A DNA stretch of 54,451 bases from Lachnospiraceae bacterium (GTDB lineage Bacteria; Bacillota; Clostridia; Lachnospirales; Lachnospiraceae), in assembly GCA_900752065.1 (NCBI GenBank), contig CAADTT010000072.1, forward strand, positions 1-54,451, in the 5' to 3' direction. The notes under the pieces are model-generated. The model ran no database searches. It was given only the letters and a program-made list of their open reading frames with translations, and was not told the origin of the DNA. Position 1 is the stretch's first letter; every line of letters begins with the position of its first letter. The position numbers and the translations under genes are program-made. Of the stretch, positions 1 to 7,405 are shown in pieces.

Positions 1-99
1 ATCGACGGCGTAGCGGTGGCTACGTCTAGATTTTCTGATGTAGCAGATGGAAATTCAGACAAGTTATTGGACTAGATATTTGCAGAACGATGTACTAGT
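1..99. mobile_element. MITE-like repeat, left partial copy
   Basis: Bases 1-84 are identical to 54368-54451 at the other end of the window. Bases 62-99 are the inverted counterpart of 54299-54336 (30 of 38 positions pair, the outer 15 perfectly). Joining the right end to the left end gives a 168-base element with 38-base terminal inverted repeats and an inner hairpin. No transposase gene is present. Frame 1 of bases 1-75 is open up to a TAG, so a decayed coding remnant is a less likely alternative. Confidence 0.7.
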
Positions 100-174
100 A
101 ACAGTTCAGACAAGCTGACTTGTTACATTTCCCATCAATAGCACACACAATAGCAAACACAAAACAGTTTCATG

Positions 175-203
175 TTGTTATTCCTGGAGAAAAAAGCTAT
201 AAT
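175..203 (+). promoter_or_regulatory. Promoter of the C39-like peptidase gene
   Basis: TTGTTA at 175-180 and TATAAT at 198-203 are separated by 17 bases. They lie about 85 bases before the start codon, and a small GCAGC/GCTGC hairpin (about 224-240) falls in the leader. Confidence 0.6.
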
Positions 204-288
204 GGAAATGATTTTGAGAAGAGTGCAGCAGGAGAGCTGCGGAATATAAAATAAGCATTGGTGTAAAATAATTTTACGGAGAATGGCG

Positions 289-1257
289 ATGAAGAACAGT
301 TTGGAAAACAAAGAACAACGAAAGAGAAAACGTAAAATTAAGTGTCTGTTTCAGGGAATCCTTATAACTGTCGGAGTAGTGTTTGTCATATTGATCTGTA
401 TAGGGGAGATCAGATCCCTTTTGGTCAATCAGGAAAAGAAACAGAAAAACCAGGTAGTGTATGAAACAAATTCTGAGGGTGAAAAACAGGATCCTGAGAG
501 CGGAGTGACAGATAAAAAGGAGACGGAATCAGAGGCACAAACAGTAAAAAAAGAAACCGAAATGGAAACGGAAAGTGAAACAGCGGAAGAGAGTGAGGAA
601 GAAAAACTGGATAAGATTTTAGCGAATAGATCCAGCTATCCGGAAAAGATTCTGGGAATGCTGGATAAAAACATGGAAACCCTGGATTTTGTCTATCACT
701 ACCCGGAAAAGAAAGGAAACCCCTGTGCGTATTTTCTGAAGGAAGAGGATATGGAAACAGACAGAATTCCTTTGCTGATCCAATGGGATGAGCGCTGGGG
801 ATATGGAAAATACGGTGAAAACATTGTAGGGACGAATGGCTGCGGTCCTGCCTGTATGGCTATGGTCATTGCAGGGCTTACGGGAAATACAAGGGTGACG
901 CCGTATACGATGGCGATTTACAGTGAAAAGAACGGGTATCTGACAAGTGACGGAAGTACCATGTGGAGTTTTATCGCAAACGGAGGCGAAGAATTCGGCG
1001 TACAGGGACAGACAATTTCCCTGAATGAAGAAACCGTAATAGAAACCTTAAAGCAGGGATTCCCAATCATATGCAGTGTTCGCCCTGGTGACTTTACGGA
1101 CAGCGGACACTTTCTGGTGCTTACCGATTACATAGATGGCAAAATAAAAATCAATGATCCATACAGCTATGCAAACAGTGACAAGTTATGGGAATTTGAG
1201 GTCTTACAGCCACAGATAAAAAATCTGTGGAAAATGCAGGCCATTGAATTGGAATAA
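289..1257 (+). CDS. Membrane-anchored C39-like cysteine peptidase domain protein
   Basis: Probable cell-surface protein with a papain-fold peptidase domain. An ATG lies at 283, but the GGAG at 278-281 is only one base from it and seven from the ATG at 289, so 289 is preferred. The N-terminus is Lys/Arg-rich, followed by one hydrophobic segment (about residues 19-39) with no obvious cleavage site, suggesting a membrane anchor. Residues about 45-110 are a Glu/Lys/Thr-rich linker. The C-terminal half has C39_2-type features: TNGCGPACMAM with the likely nucleophile Cys near residue 185, DSGHFLVLTDY with the likely His, and NDPYS. The substrate cannot be told from sequence. It stands alone, next to the terminal repeat. 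Confidence 0.75.
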   Translation: MKNSLENKEQRKRKRKIKCLFQGILITVGVVFVILICIGEIRSLLVNQEKKQKNQVVYETNSEGEKQDPESGVTDKKETESEAQTVKKETEMETESETAEESEEEKLDKILANRSSYPEKILGMLDKNMETLDFVYHYPEKKGNPCAYFLKEEDMETDRIPLLIQWDERWGYGKYGENIVGTNGCGPACMAMVIAGLTGNTRVTPYTMAIYSEKNGYLTSDGSTMWSFIANGGEEFGVQGQTISLNEETVIETLKQGFPIICSVRPGDFTDSGHFLVLTDYIDGKIKINDPYSYANSDKLWEFEVLQPQIKNLWKMQAIELE

Positions 1258-1389
1258 AAATCATATTCAATAGAAAATCCGCAATGGTTTACGTAAAATA
1301 CTTATGTGAACTATTGTGGACTTTTTCAGAAGCTTATCTATTCGAAAAACATGTGTTTCTGGAATAGATTGCCTGAGCACAAATTACAC

Positions 1390-1414
1390 GCTCCTGTAAT
1401 AGATTTTCAGGAGC
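1390..1414 (+). terminator. Hairpin downstream of the C39-like gene
   Basis: GCTCCTG (1390-1396) pairs with CAGGAGC (1408-1414) and is followed by CATTTTAAAT. A weaker TCTATTC/GAATAGA pair lies just upstream. It sits between the convergent C39-like gene and the 76-aa gene, so it could serve either strand. Confidence 0.45.
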
Positions 1415-1451
1415 CATTTTAAATATCGGCTATAAGCGGACGCACCAAAAC

Positions 1452-1682
1452 TCATTCTTCAAATTCTGCTGTGACAATAAAGCCACGCGGCGTATTTTCA
1501 ATACTGACGATCGTTCCTTCTTTTGCTTTGATACGGTTATTTCCTTTAAAACAGCCGGACATCGCTACCGCAGGCTCAATGATATAGCTGTAGTTCATAT
1601 TAGTCTGTATTTCTGTAATCTCAACCTTTTGCCCTGGTTCTACAAGATTCGGGCGTTCCATTTTGAACTTTTCCTGACGCAT
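1452..1682 (-). CDS. Conserved-looking 76-aa protein of unknown function
   Basis: I do not recognise a named family. The protein is short, lacks a signal peptide or membrane segment, and has a beta-rich look (PGQKVEITEI near the start, GTIVSIENTPRGFIVTAEFEE at the end), like a small KOW/SH3-type barrel. The last comparison is only an impression. The ATG at 1682 has a good ribosome site (AAAGGAAAG). It lies downstream of and in the same direction as the LysM gene, and could be co-transcribed with it across a 116-base gap. Confidence 0.6.
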   Translation of the reverse strand: MRQEKFKMERPNLVEPGQKVEITEIQTNMNYSYIIEPAVAMSGCFKGNNRIKAKEGTIVSIENTPRGFIVTAEFEE

Positions 1683-1798
1683 ATGACTTTCCTTTCTATA
1701 ACTCTATGGTAAATTCTTAAAAACGAGATCATTATAACAAAAAAGGGATGGCATTGCCACCCTCTTTTGTGTATGTAAAAGCCATAGGGCCTGGGGAG

Positions 1799-2143
1799 CT
1801 ATTTCCATTCTGACGAATAATATGGGATAAGCAATCGCTGTCCATAGCAAATTTGATCGTCACAAAGGGAATTGATTTCGCATATTTCTGCAATATAGTC
1901 ATTTGCCGAAGCATATCCTGCTGTCGCATAATCTTCTGCAATATCCCACAAAGTCTCACCTAAGTCGACCTTTACTTCTTTATAATATTTATAGTTATGT
2001 TTTACAGGTTTTGACGCATTTACCATGCGTCCGCCGCAGATCAGCCCCAGAATAAATACACAGATTAATGCTGCGGCAAAGAAAAAACGCCTGTCTCTTC
2101 TGGCCTGCTGTCTTGCTAACTGTCTTTCTCTTCTCTCACTCAT
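1799..2143 (-). CDS. yneA: LysM-domain membrane protein, YneA-like SOS cell-division inhibitor
   Basis: Predicted to hold back cell division during the SOS response, by analogy with YneA of Bacillus, which has the same architecture and is divergent from lexA. The 114-aa product has an Arg-rich cytoplasmic start (RRERQLARQQARRDRR), one membrane helix (about residues 24-42), then a LysM domain beginning near VDLGETLWDIAEDYA and ending at ICYGQRLLIPYY. LysM domains bind peptidoglycan. The start at 2143 follows GGGAGG. Its promoter has a LexA box inside the spacer, so SOS control is well supported. The exact division target is inferred. Confidence 0.75.
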   Translation of the reverse strand: MSERRERQLARQQARRDRRFFFAAALICVFILGLICGGRMVNASKPVKHNYKYYKEVKVDLGETLWDIAEDYATAGYASANDYIAEICEINSLCDDQICYGQRLLIPYYSSEWK

Positions 2144-2167
2144 TTGTAAATACCTCCCACTTTAACA

Positions 2168-2194
2168 CGAATATTTGTTCCGAACTTTTGTTTG
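2168..2194. promoter_or_regulatory. Two adjoining LexA (SOS) boxes
   Basis: CGAATATTTGTTCC (2168-2181) and CGAACTTTTGTTTG (2181-2194) fit the Gram-positive LexA pattern CGAAC-N4-GTTYG, the first with one deviation. They lie between the LysM gene start and its -10 box, so LexA bound here would block its transcription. Confidence 0.75.
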
Positions 2195-2204
2195 CTATAA
2201 AGGA

Positions 2205-2233
2205 ATTATAGTATACGAACGCATGTTTGTCAA
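2205..2233 (-). promoter_or_regulatory. Promoter of the LysM/YneA-like gene with internal LexA box
   Basis: On the minus strand TTGACA (2228-2233) and TATAAT (2205-2210) are both consensus, 17 bases apart. The LexA box CGAACGCATGTTTG (2216-2229) fills the spacer and touches the -35 box, a strong repression geometry. Confidence 0.85.
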
Positions 2234-2255
2234 TAAGAAAATCGAACAAATTTTC

Positions 2256-2295
2256 TGAACTTTTGTTTGCAATTACTATTTGGGTGTGTTATGAT
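2256..2295 (+). promoter_or_regulatory. lexA promoter with overlapping LexA box
   Basis: TTGCAA (2267-2272) and TATGAT (2290-2295) have a 17-base spacer. The LexA box TGAACTTTTGTTTG (2256-2269) overlaps the -35, indicating autoregulation. A weaker half-match begins at 2243. Confidence 0.8.
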
Positions 2296-2346
2296 AAGAT
2301 AAATATTTACGTAAGCACACCGAAGTCATCCTGCGGATGGCTGCCC

Positions 2347-2368
2347 GGCTTGTTGCTCGCAGGAATAA
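2347..2368 (+). repeat. Dispersed 22-base motif, copy A (lexA leader)
   Basis: One of four copies in the window of a motif beginning GGCTCGTTGC and ending GGGAATAA. Here it lies in the lexA leader just before the ribosome site. CCTGCG (2330-2335) can pair with CGCAGG (2358-2363), placing part of the motif in a loop. Confidence 0.6.
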
Positions 2369-2393
2369 AATCTGACAGGAGGTTCGAGCAAAT

Positions 2394-3011
2394 ATGGGAA
2401 ATGGAAAGATTTCAAAAAAGCAGGAAGAAATTTTAGAATATATAAAAAGCGAGATTGTGAGCAGAGGTTTTCCGCCTTCTGTACGTGATATCTGTGAAGC
2501 GGTGCATTTAAAATCTACCTCTTCTGTCCATTCGCACCTGGAGACGCTGGAGAAAAACGGATATATCAAGCGTGATCCGTCCAAGCCGCGGGCGATTGAA
2601 ATTTTAGATGAGAACTTTAATATGCTGCGGCGTGAGATGGTGAGCGTCCCCGTAGTCGGACGGGTTGCAGCGGGAATGCCGATTCTTGCAGAGGAAAATA
2701 TTGAGAGCTACTTCCCTGTTCCGGCAGAGTTTATGCCGAATGCAGAGACCTTTATGCTTACGGTCAAGGGTGAAAGCATGATCAATGCAGGAATCTTTGA
2801 CAATGACAGGATTCTTGTGAAGTGTCAGAAGACGGCGGAAAACGGAGATATGATCGTTGCTCTGGTGGACGGAGATTCCGCTACCGTAAAGACATATTAT
2901 AAGGAGGACGGATATTACCGTTTGCAGCCAGAAAACGATACCATGGATCCGATCATTGTAGATCACATGGAGGTGCTTGGAAAAGTGATCGGCGTGTTCC
3001 GTTTCCTGTAA
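2394..3011 (+). CDS. lexA: LexA repressor
   Basis: SOS repressor that cleaves itself when RecA filaments form on single-stranded DNA. The 205-aa length is standard. The N-terminal winged helix spans residues 1 to about 70 (SVRDICEAVHLKSTSSVHSH is the recognition region). The cleavage site is Ala93-Gly94 in RVAAGMP. The catalytic dyad is Ser128 (GESM) and Lys166 (ATVKTY). AGGAGG at 2375-2380 sits before the ATG with a somewhat long spacing. LexA boxes in the divergent intergenic region show that it controls itself and the YneA-like gene. Confidence 0.97.
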   Translation: MGNGKISKKQEEILEYIKSEIVSRGFPPSVRDICEAVHLKSTSSVHSHLETLEKNGYIKRDPSKPRAIEILDENFNMLRREMVSVPVVGRVAAGMPILAEENIESYFPVPAEFMPNAETFMLTVKGESMINAGIFDNDRILVKCQKTAENGDMIVALVDGDSATVKTYYKEDGYYRLQPENDTMDPIIVDHMEVLGKVIGVFRFL

Positions 3012-3080
3012 TGTAAAAACTTAACAGGATGTACGCCATCTATCATAAAATTAACCGGACAAATCAAAAATGCAAAGAAC

Positions 3081-3168
3081 CTGCCACCGGCAGCTTCTTA
3101 TGCATACTAAGGCATACAGAAAAGCTGCCACAACCAGGGGATGCCTTGGTGTGGCAGCTTTTCTGTAT
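3081..3168. terminator. Bidirectional terminator hairpins downstream of lexA
   Basis: A short CTGCC/GGCAG hairpin (3081-3093) is followed by a long stem, 3114-3135 pairing with 3148-3168, with one bulged base. It lies between convergent lexA and the exporter gene. The stem resembles the hairpin at 31025-31068 in sequence, so it may be a copy of a dispersed hairpin family. Confidence 0.75.
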
Positions 3169-3180
3169 CTGTATCTGAAT

Positions 3181-3202
3181 TTATTCCCACGAGCAACGAG
3201 CC
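3181..3202 (-). repeat. Dispersed 22-base motif, copy B
   Basis: Minus-strand copy of the motif also seen at 2347-2368, 35043-35064 and 39735-39756. With its 5-prime extension the similarity to copy A covers 33 bases (28 identical). A and B flank lexA as inverted copies. It lies in the 3-prime region of the exporter gene. Confidence 0.6.
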
Positions 3203-3272
3203 AGGTAGCCATTACGGGACGCCTCCGGTGTGCCTGCATGGATATTTGGCGACGGCCACGAAGTATTCGATT

Positions 3273-3752
3273 TTAGGAAAAGATAGCCCCCAAGGCACCG
3301 AATACGCCTGCGCTGGCTGCCGCCATGATCACACCGGCAAGCATAACGCCGCACATGACAGCGATCACGCTGGTTTTAAAGTCCATATCCAGAAGGCTTG
3401 CCGCAAGTGTACCCGTCCATGCACCTGTTCCGGGAAGCGGGATTCCCACGAAGAGAAGAAGTGCGATCGGCAGTCCTCTTCCGGCTTTTGCCTTCAGCTT
3501 CTCTCCGCCCTTGTGCCCTTTTTCCAGACAGAAGCTGAAAAACTTCCCAATCAGGGGTTTGTCAGCTCCCCACTCCAGAACCTTTCGGGCGAACAGGAAA
3601 ATAACGGGGACGGGAAGCATATTCCCTATGACTGCGATCACATAGGACTGGATGAAGGGAAGCTGAAATCCGGTGGCATAAGGAATCGCCCCGCGCAGTT
3701 CTACCAGCGGTATCATAGATATCAGAAATACGATCAAATATTTTTTTATCAA
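3273..3752 (-). CDS. Small multidrug-export family membrane protein (COG2426)
   Basis: Integral membrane protein of the COG2426/Sm_multidrug_ex family; despite the family name the substrate is not established. The conserved signature ELRGAIPYA lies near the start, followed by three to four hydrophobic helices and the Gly/Pro-rich GIPLPGTGAWTG. The longer reading from 3767 puts the ribosome site inside the coding sequence. GGAGG lies eight bases before a TTG at 3752, giving MIKKYL as a start typical of the family. It is the last gene of the obg operon direction, and transcription should end in the 3081-3168 hairpins. Confidence 0.8.
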   Translation of the reverse strand: MIKKYLIVFLISMIPLVELRGAIPYATGFQLPFIQSYVIAVIGNMLPVPVIFLFARKVLEWGADKPLIGKFFSFCLEKGHKGGEKLKAKAGRGLPIALLLFVGIPLPGTGAWTGTLAASLLDMDFKTSVIAVMCGVMLAGVIMAAASAGVFGALGAIFS

Positions 3753-3796
3753 AGCAGGTTCCTCCAATTAATCTTATCTGCATGTTAGCTTTTCGA

Positions 3797-4144
3797 TCAC
3801 AGCGCCTCAACCTCCACGCTCTTCCCATCCCGCCAGATTCGTTCCAGATCATAGAACAGACGGTTTTCTTCATCAAATACATGAACGATCACATCGCCGT
3901 AGTCCAGCAGAACCCAGTTGGCTGTCTGATAGCCTTCGATCTGCTTCGGATTTATACCTTCTTTTCCCAGGATTTCTTCTACATTATCAGCCATTGCCTG
4001 TACCTGATTGCGGTTCGTGCCGCTGGCAATAATGAAGAAATCTGCAAGTACAGAGACTTCTTCAATGTTTATCACCTTAATATCTTCGGCTTTTTTCTCT
4101 TCCAGTGCCGTACACACCAGCTTCGCCATTTCTTTTGAATTCAT
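3797..4144 (-). CDS. rsfS: Ribosomal silencing factor RsfS
   Basis: Binds L14 on the 50S subunit and prevents joining to 30S when nutrients are short (Iojap/YbeB family). The 115-aa length is normal. Family features are visible: the start MAKLVCTALEEKKAEDIKVINI, then VLADFFIIASGTNRNQVQAMA, IEGYQTANWVLLDYGDVIVHVF and the LERIW near the C-terminus. The ribosome site AAGGAGG precedes the ATG. It sits after yqeK and nadD, the usual Firmicute order. Confidence 0.96.
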   Translation of the reverse strand: MNSKEMAKLVCTALEEKKAEDIKVINIEEVSVLADFFIIASGTNRNQVQAMADNVEEILGKEGINPKQIEGYQTANWVLLDYGDVIVHVFDEENRLFYDLERIWRDGKSVEVEAL

Positions 4145-4221
4145 TTGATTCCTCCTTGTATGAAATGCCTGTTTCTCTTCTCTTCTTTTCGCAGAAGAAA
4201 AAATTTGCAGAGAATATAAAA

Positions 4222-4815
4222 TTAACTTGTATGCTTTGCTTTCATAAGGGTTTCATAATATTCATAGGATACCTGCGTCATGGGATCGATCCTTTTCCCT
4301 TTTTGCTTCAGGTAGTCCAGAGTATTTTTCAAAATCGTATACATGGCCAGATCAATATCCTGAAAAGCCAGCGCCCGGATCTCCTCCAGATTCGGCGCTG
4401 TATTCCGGTGGGGTTCGATAAAATCTGCGATGTAAACGATCTTGTCCAGAAGCGTCATATTTTCCTTTCCTGTGGTATGACAGGCAATCGCACTCAGGAT
4501 TTCTTCATCTTGTATGCCGTAGTCCTTTTTGGCAATGTAAGCGCCGACCTTGGCATGAAGCAGGAAAGGACTGTCGTTTTCTGCCTGACTGATTTCTATA
4601 TGATTTTTCTGGCATATTTTTATTTTCTGTTTATCGGAAATGCATTTTGCACAGTCATGCAGCAGACCTGCCGCCTGTGCCTTCTCCAGATCATAGTGAT
4701 ACCGCATAGCCAGAGCCGCGCAGGTATAGCGCACGCCCAGCGTATGCTCATAACGGTTTTCATCCAGCTCTTTTTTCAGCCTGTGCTGTATTTTTTTCAT
4801 ATGATATTGACTCAT
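4222..4815 (-). CDS. yqeK: YqeK-type HD-domain diadenosine tetraphosphatase
   Basis: Member of the HD superfamily that symmetrically hydrolyses Ap4A to ADP in characterised Firmicute homologues. Metal-ligand motifs are visible: YEHTLGVRYTC supplies an early His, LLHDCAKC is the HD motif, LLHAKVGA and AIACHTTG give later His residues, and DFIEPHR follows. The protein is 197 aa, a normal length. Its ATG overlaps the nadD stop by four bases (ATGA), indicating translational coupling, and rsfS follows. Confidence 0.92.
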   Translation of the reverse strand: MSQYHMKKIQHRLKKELDENRYEHTLGVRYTCAALAMRYHYDLEKAQAAGLLHDCAKCISDKQKIKICQKNHIEISQAENDSPFLLHAKVGAYIAKKDYGIQDEEILSAIACHTTGKENMTLLDKIVYIADFIEPHRNTAPNLEEIRALAFQDIDLAMYTILKNTLDYLKQKGKRIDPMTQVSYEYYETLMKAKHTS

Positions 4816-5447
4816 ATGTCTGCCTCCTGTGTGTAAAGCTTATGCTCTCTGATATATCTGGCTACTTCATTCGGCATATAGTAGCGCAGAGAGCGCTGCT
4901 GCCGGATGTGGCTGCGAAGCTCTTCGGAGGAAATCTCAATATTCGGAGTATCCAGCTTCTGTATCCGGCAATGGAATTTCTCTTTAATATAGGAAATCTG
5001 TGCATCCATAGCGTCTACAGGTACATCATTCCGAACGGCTACCAGAATCGTACACAGATCGCAGATTCCCTGAGGCTCCTTCCAGGTCTCAAAGGTGAAA
5101 AGCGAATCTGCACCCATGATAAAGTAATAGTCCGTATCCGGATTCTCCCTGGTAAGCCGCGTCAGGGTTTCCTTTGTATAAGTATACCCATCTTCGTGAG
5201 TTTCTGCCAGGGATAAAACAAAATGCGGATTGTCCGCAATGGCGAGCGCTACCATATCCACCCGTTCGGGTGTCGTAGCTCTGCCGGGACGTTCCTTTTT
5301 GTGAGGGGGATTTCCGGAAGGCATGAACAGCACACAGTCCAGTCCAAATTGCTGGTAAGCATTTTCCCCTAAAATCAGATGCCCCACATGGATCGGATCG
5401 AAGGTGCCGCCCATAATCCCTACTTTTCTGCGTTTTTTTTCTGACAT
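4812..5447 (-). CDS. nadD: Nicotinate-nucleotide adenylyltransferase
   Basis: Transfers AMP from ATP to nicotinate mononucleotide in NAD synthesis. The nucleotidyltransferase signature GGTFDPIHVGHL lies near the N-terminus, PSGNPPHK follows, and ISSEELRSHI is the C-terminal ISSxxxR-type motif. An open frame extends back to 5513 into yhbY, but AAGAGGG precedes the ATG at 5447 and that start gives the normal 211-aa length. It is coupled to yqeK by a four-base overlap. Confidence 0.95.
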   Translation of the reverse strand: MSEKKRRKVGIMGGTFDPIHVGHLILGENAYQQFGLDCVLFMPSGNPPHKKERPGRATTPERVDMVALAIADNPHFVLSLAETHEDGYTYTKETLTRLTRENPDTDYYFIMGADSLFTFETWKEPQGICDLCTILVAVRNDVPVDAMDAQISYIKEKFHCRIQKLDTPNIEISSEELRSHIRQQRSLRYYMPNEVARYIREHKLYTQEADI

Positions 5448-5460
5448 AATACCCTCTTCT

Positions 5461-5751
5461 TTATGGTAAGATAATCTTTTTCTTATCTTCTTTCCCCTCT
5501 TTGTAGAGGACAATTTTTTTACCGATCACCTGAACCACCTGCGAACGGGTACGCTCTGCAATCATCTCCGCCAGCACACGCGGATCATCCAGGCAGTTCT
5601 GGAGCACACTGATCTTGATCAGCTCTCTGGCTTCCAGAGCCTCCGCGATGGCCTGCGTATTTTCCGGTGTCAGGCTTCCTTTTCCAATCTGAAAGATCGG
5701 GTCCATGGTCATGGCCAGACTTTTCAGATAAGCTCTCTGTTTACTTGTCAT
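5461..5751 (-). CDS. yhbY: YhbY-family RNA-binding protein (CRM domain)
   Basis: Small CRM-domain protein associated with 50S assembly intermediates in other bacteria. The 96-aa product begins MTSKQRAYLKSLA and has IFQIGKGSLTPE and the GxxG-type loop region, with ALEARELIKISVLQN and VVQVIGKKIVLYK as the conserved beta strands. The ribosome site is GAGGAAAAG. It lies between obg and nadD, as in many Firmicutes, and is probably part of the same transcript. Confidence 0.92.
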   Translation of the reverse strand: MTSKQRAYLKSLAMTMDPIFQIGKGSLTPENTQAIAEALEARELIKISVLQNCLDDPRVLAEMIAERTRSQVVQVIGKKIVLYKEGKEDKKKIILP

Positions 5752-5765
5752 AATCTTTTCCTCGT

Positions 5766-7058
5766 TTATTTATAATAATCAAATACCAGTCCGTACATCC
5801 GTACAGTATCGCCCTCCTGGATGCCTGCTTTTTCCAGTTCGTCCAGAATCCCGGTTTCCTTCAGGAATCTCTGGAAGAATGCAAATCCCTTTTCAGAATC
5901 CAGATTTGTGTAGCCCAGCATTTTTTCAATCTTCGGACCTTCCACAAGATAGGTGTTTTCCTCTTCTTCTGATTTCTCCACTGTGTAGGGCAGATCCATA
6001 TGGATGGCTTCTTCCTCCAGGAAATATTCCTGGGCAAAAATAACAGGTTCCTGAGGCAGCGTATCAAGAATCTCACGGACACAATACAAAAGCTCCTTCA
6101 GCCCTTTTCCGCTTACGGCTGAAATTGCAAATACCTTTATGCCCTTCGGCTCAAATTCATCACGAATGCGCTGTATGGGATCTTCATCTCCGGCATAGAT
6201 GGCGTCGATTTTATTCGCTGCGATGACCTGAGGTCTTTGGGCAATCTCAGGATTATAGGCGCGAAGCTCCTCATTAATTTTATATATGTCATCGATGGGA
6301 TCGCGCCCTTCTGTGGAGGCGGCATCTACCATATGGATCATGACACGGGTACGCTCAATATGGCGCAGGAACTCATGTCCCAGACCGACACCTTCGGAAG
6401 CTCCCTCTATCAGTCCCGGAATGTCAGCAATCACGAATCCTCTGCCGCCCTCCAAATCTACCACGCCCAGATTGGGATTCAGAGTCGTGAAATGGTAGTT
6501 GGCGATCTTCGGCTTTGCATTTGTGACACGGGAAAGCAGCGTGGATTTTCCGACATTCGGAAATCCTACAAGCCCCACATCCGCGATTACCTTCAGCTCC
6601 AGCTTCACCCACAACTCCTGGGCACTCTGCCCCGGCTGTGCGTATTTCGGCGCCTGCATGGTGGCGGTGGCATAGTGCATATTTCCCTGTCCGCCTCTGC
6701 CGCCCTTTAAAATAACCTGTCTCTGGTTTTCTCCCGACATGTCAGCTATGACCTTTTCAGATTCCGCTTCCTTGATGATCGTTCCTTCCGGTACTTTCAG
6801 TATAAGGTCACTGCCGTTCTTTCCATGACAGCGTTTCTTTCCACCCTGTTCTCCGTCCTGGGCGCAAAATTTCCCTCTGTGCCGGTAGTCGGCAAGGGTG
6901 GTCATTCCTTTATCCACCTCAAAAATAATGTCGCCGCCTTTTCCGCCGTCGCCGCCGTCAGGGCCTCCGGCCGGAACGAACAGCTCCCTTCGAAAGCTCA
7001 CATGGCCGTCGCCGCCTTTTCCGGAACGAATAAAGATCCTGGCTCTGTCTGCAAACAT
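5766..7058 (-). CDS. obg: Obg/CgtA GTPase
   Basis: Essential GTPase acting in late 50S assembly and stress signalling. The 430-aa protein has three domains: the Gly-rich Obg fold (residues 1 to about 158, GGPDGGDGGKGGD), the G domain (GFPNVGKSTLL near 167, DIPGLIEGA, NKID), and the C-terminal OCT domain found in Gram-positives (from about 350 to 430). AAGGAG stands before the ATG. A hairpin with a T-run between rpmA and obg (7084-7110) may lower its expression relative to the ribosomal proteins. Confidence 0.98.
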   Translation of the reverse strand: MFADRARIFIRSGKGGDGHVSFRRELFVPAGGPDGGDGGKGGDIIFEVDKGMTTLADYRHRGKFCAQDGEQGGKKRCHGKNGSDLILKVPEGTIIKEAESEKVIADMSGENQRQVILKGGRGGQGNMHYATATMQAPKYAQPGQSAQELWVKLELKVIADVGLVGFPNVGKSTLLSRVTNAKPKIANYHFTTLNPNLGVVDLEGGRGFVIADIPGLIEGASEGVGLGHEFLRHIERTRVMIHMVDAASTEGRDPIDDIYKINEELRAYNPEIAQRPQVIAANKIDAIYAGDEDPIQRIRDEFEPKGIKVFAISAVSGKGLKELLYCVREILDTLPQEPVIFAQEYFLEEEAIHMDLPYTVEKSEEEENTYLVEGPKIEKMLGYTNLDSEKGFAFFQRFLKETGILDELEKAGIQEGDTVRMYGLVFDYYK

Positions 7059-7083
7059 ATGTTATCTCCTTCTATTTAAAAAG

Positions 7084-7110
7084 GGCTTCAAACCAAATTG
7101 ATTTGAAGCC
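7084..7110 (-). terminator. Terminator or attenuator between rpmA and obg
   Basis: On the minus strand GGCTTCAA (7103-7110) pairs with TTGAAGCC (7084-7091), followed by CTTTTTAAA. The obg ribosome site follows directly, so some readthrough is expected. Confidence 0.7.
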
Positions 7111-7117
7111 TCATTTA

Positions 7118-7402
7118 CTACTCTGCAACCGGAACGATAGAAACCTGTTTCTTATCTCTTCCTTTTCTCTCGAATCTTACAACGCCGTCAACCAAAGCGA
7201 ATAAAGTATCATCACCGCCGCGTCCAACGTTCACGCCCGGATGAATCTTTGTTCCACGCTGTCTGTAAAGGATGTTGCCAGCTTTTACGAACTGTCCGTC
7301 AGCTCTCTTTGCTCCTAATCTCTTTGACTCGGAATCTCTGCCGTTCTTTGTAGAACCAACTCCCTTTTTATGGGCGAAGATCTGAAGGTTCATTGTCATC
7401 AT
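7118..7402 (-). CDS. rpmA: Ribosomal protein L27 with cleavable N-terminal extension
   Basis: 50S protein whose N-terminus reaches the peptidyl-transferase centre. As in other Firmicutes the protein starts with a short extension ending NLQIF before AHKKGVGS, and Prp cleaves between F and A to expose the mature end. The mature part reads KNGRDSESKRLGAKRADGQ, typical of L27. The start follows AGGAGGTG. The prp gene lies immediately upstream in the operon, which matches the required maturation step. Confidence 0.97.
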   Translation of the reverse strand: MMTMNLQIFAHKKGVGSTKNGRDSESKRLGAKRADGQFVKAGNILYRQRGTKIHPGVNVGRGGDDTLFALVDGVVRFERKGRDKKQVSIVPVAE

Positions 7403-7405
7403 TAC

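Noticed and set aside
1..75. Open frame ending in TAG within the terminal repeat
   Set aside because: It has no start codon, meets a stop 34 codons upstream in the right-hand copy, and lies in a palindromic element, so coding is unlikely.
283..288. ATG at 283 as the C39-like gene start
   Set aside because: The GGAG is one base away, too close; the ATG at 289 has proper spacing.
3141..3788. 215-codon plus-strand ORF
   Set aside because: It is the antisense of the exporter gene, is rich in Cys, His and Arg, and has no ribosome site; a shadow frame.
4105..4836. 243-codon plus-strand ORF
   Set aside because: Antisense to yqeK and the rsfS start; no ribosome site or family features.
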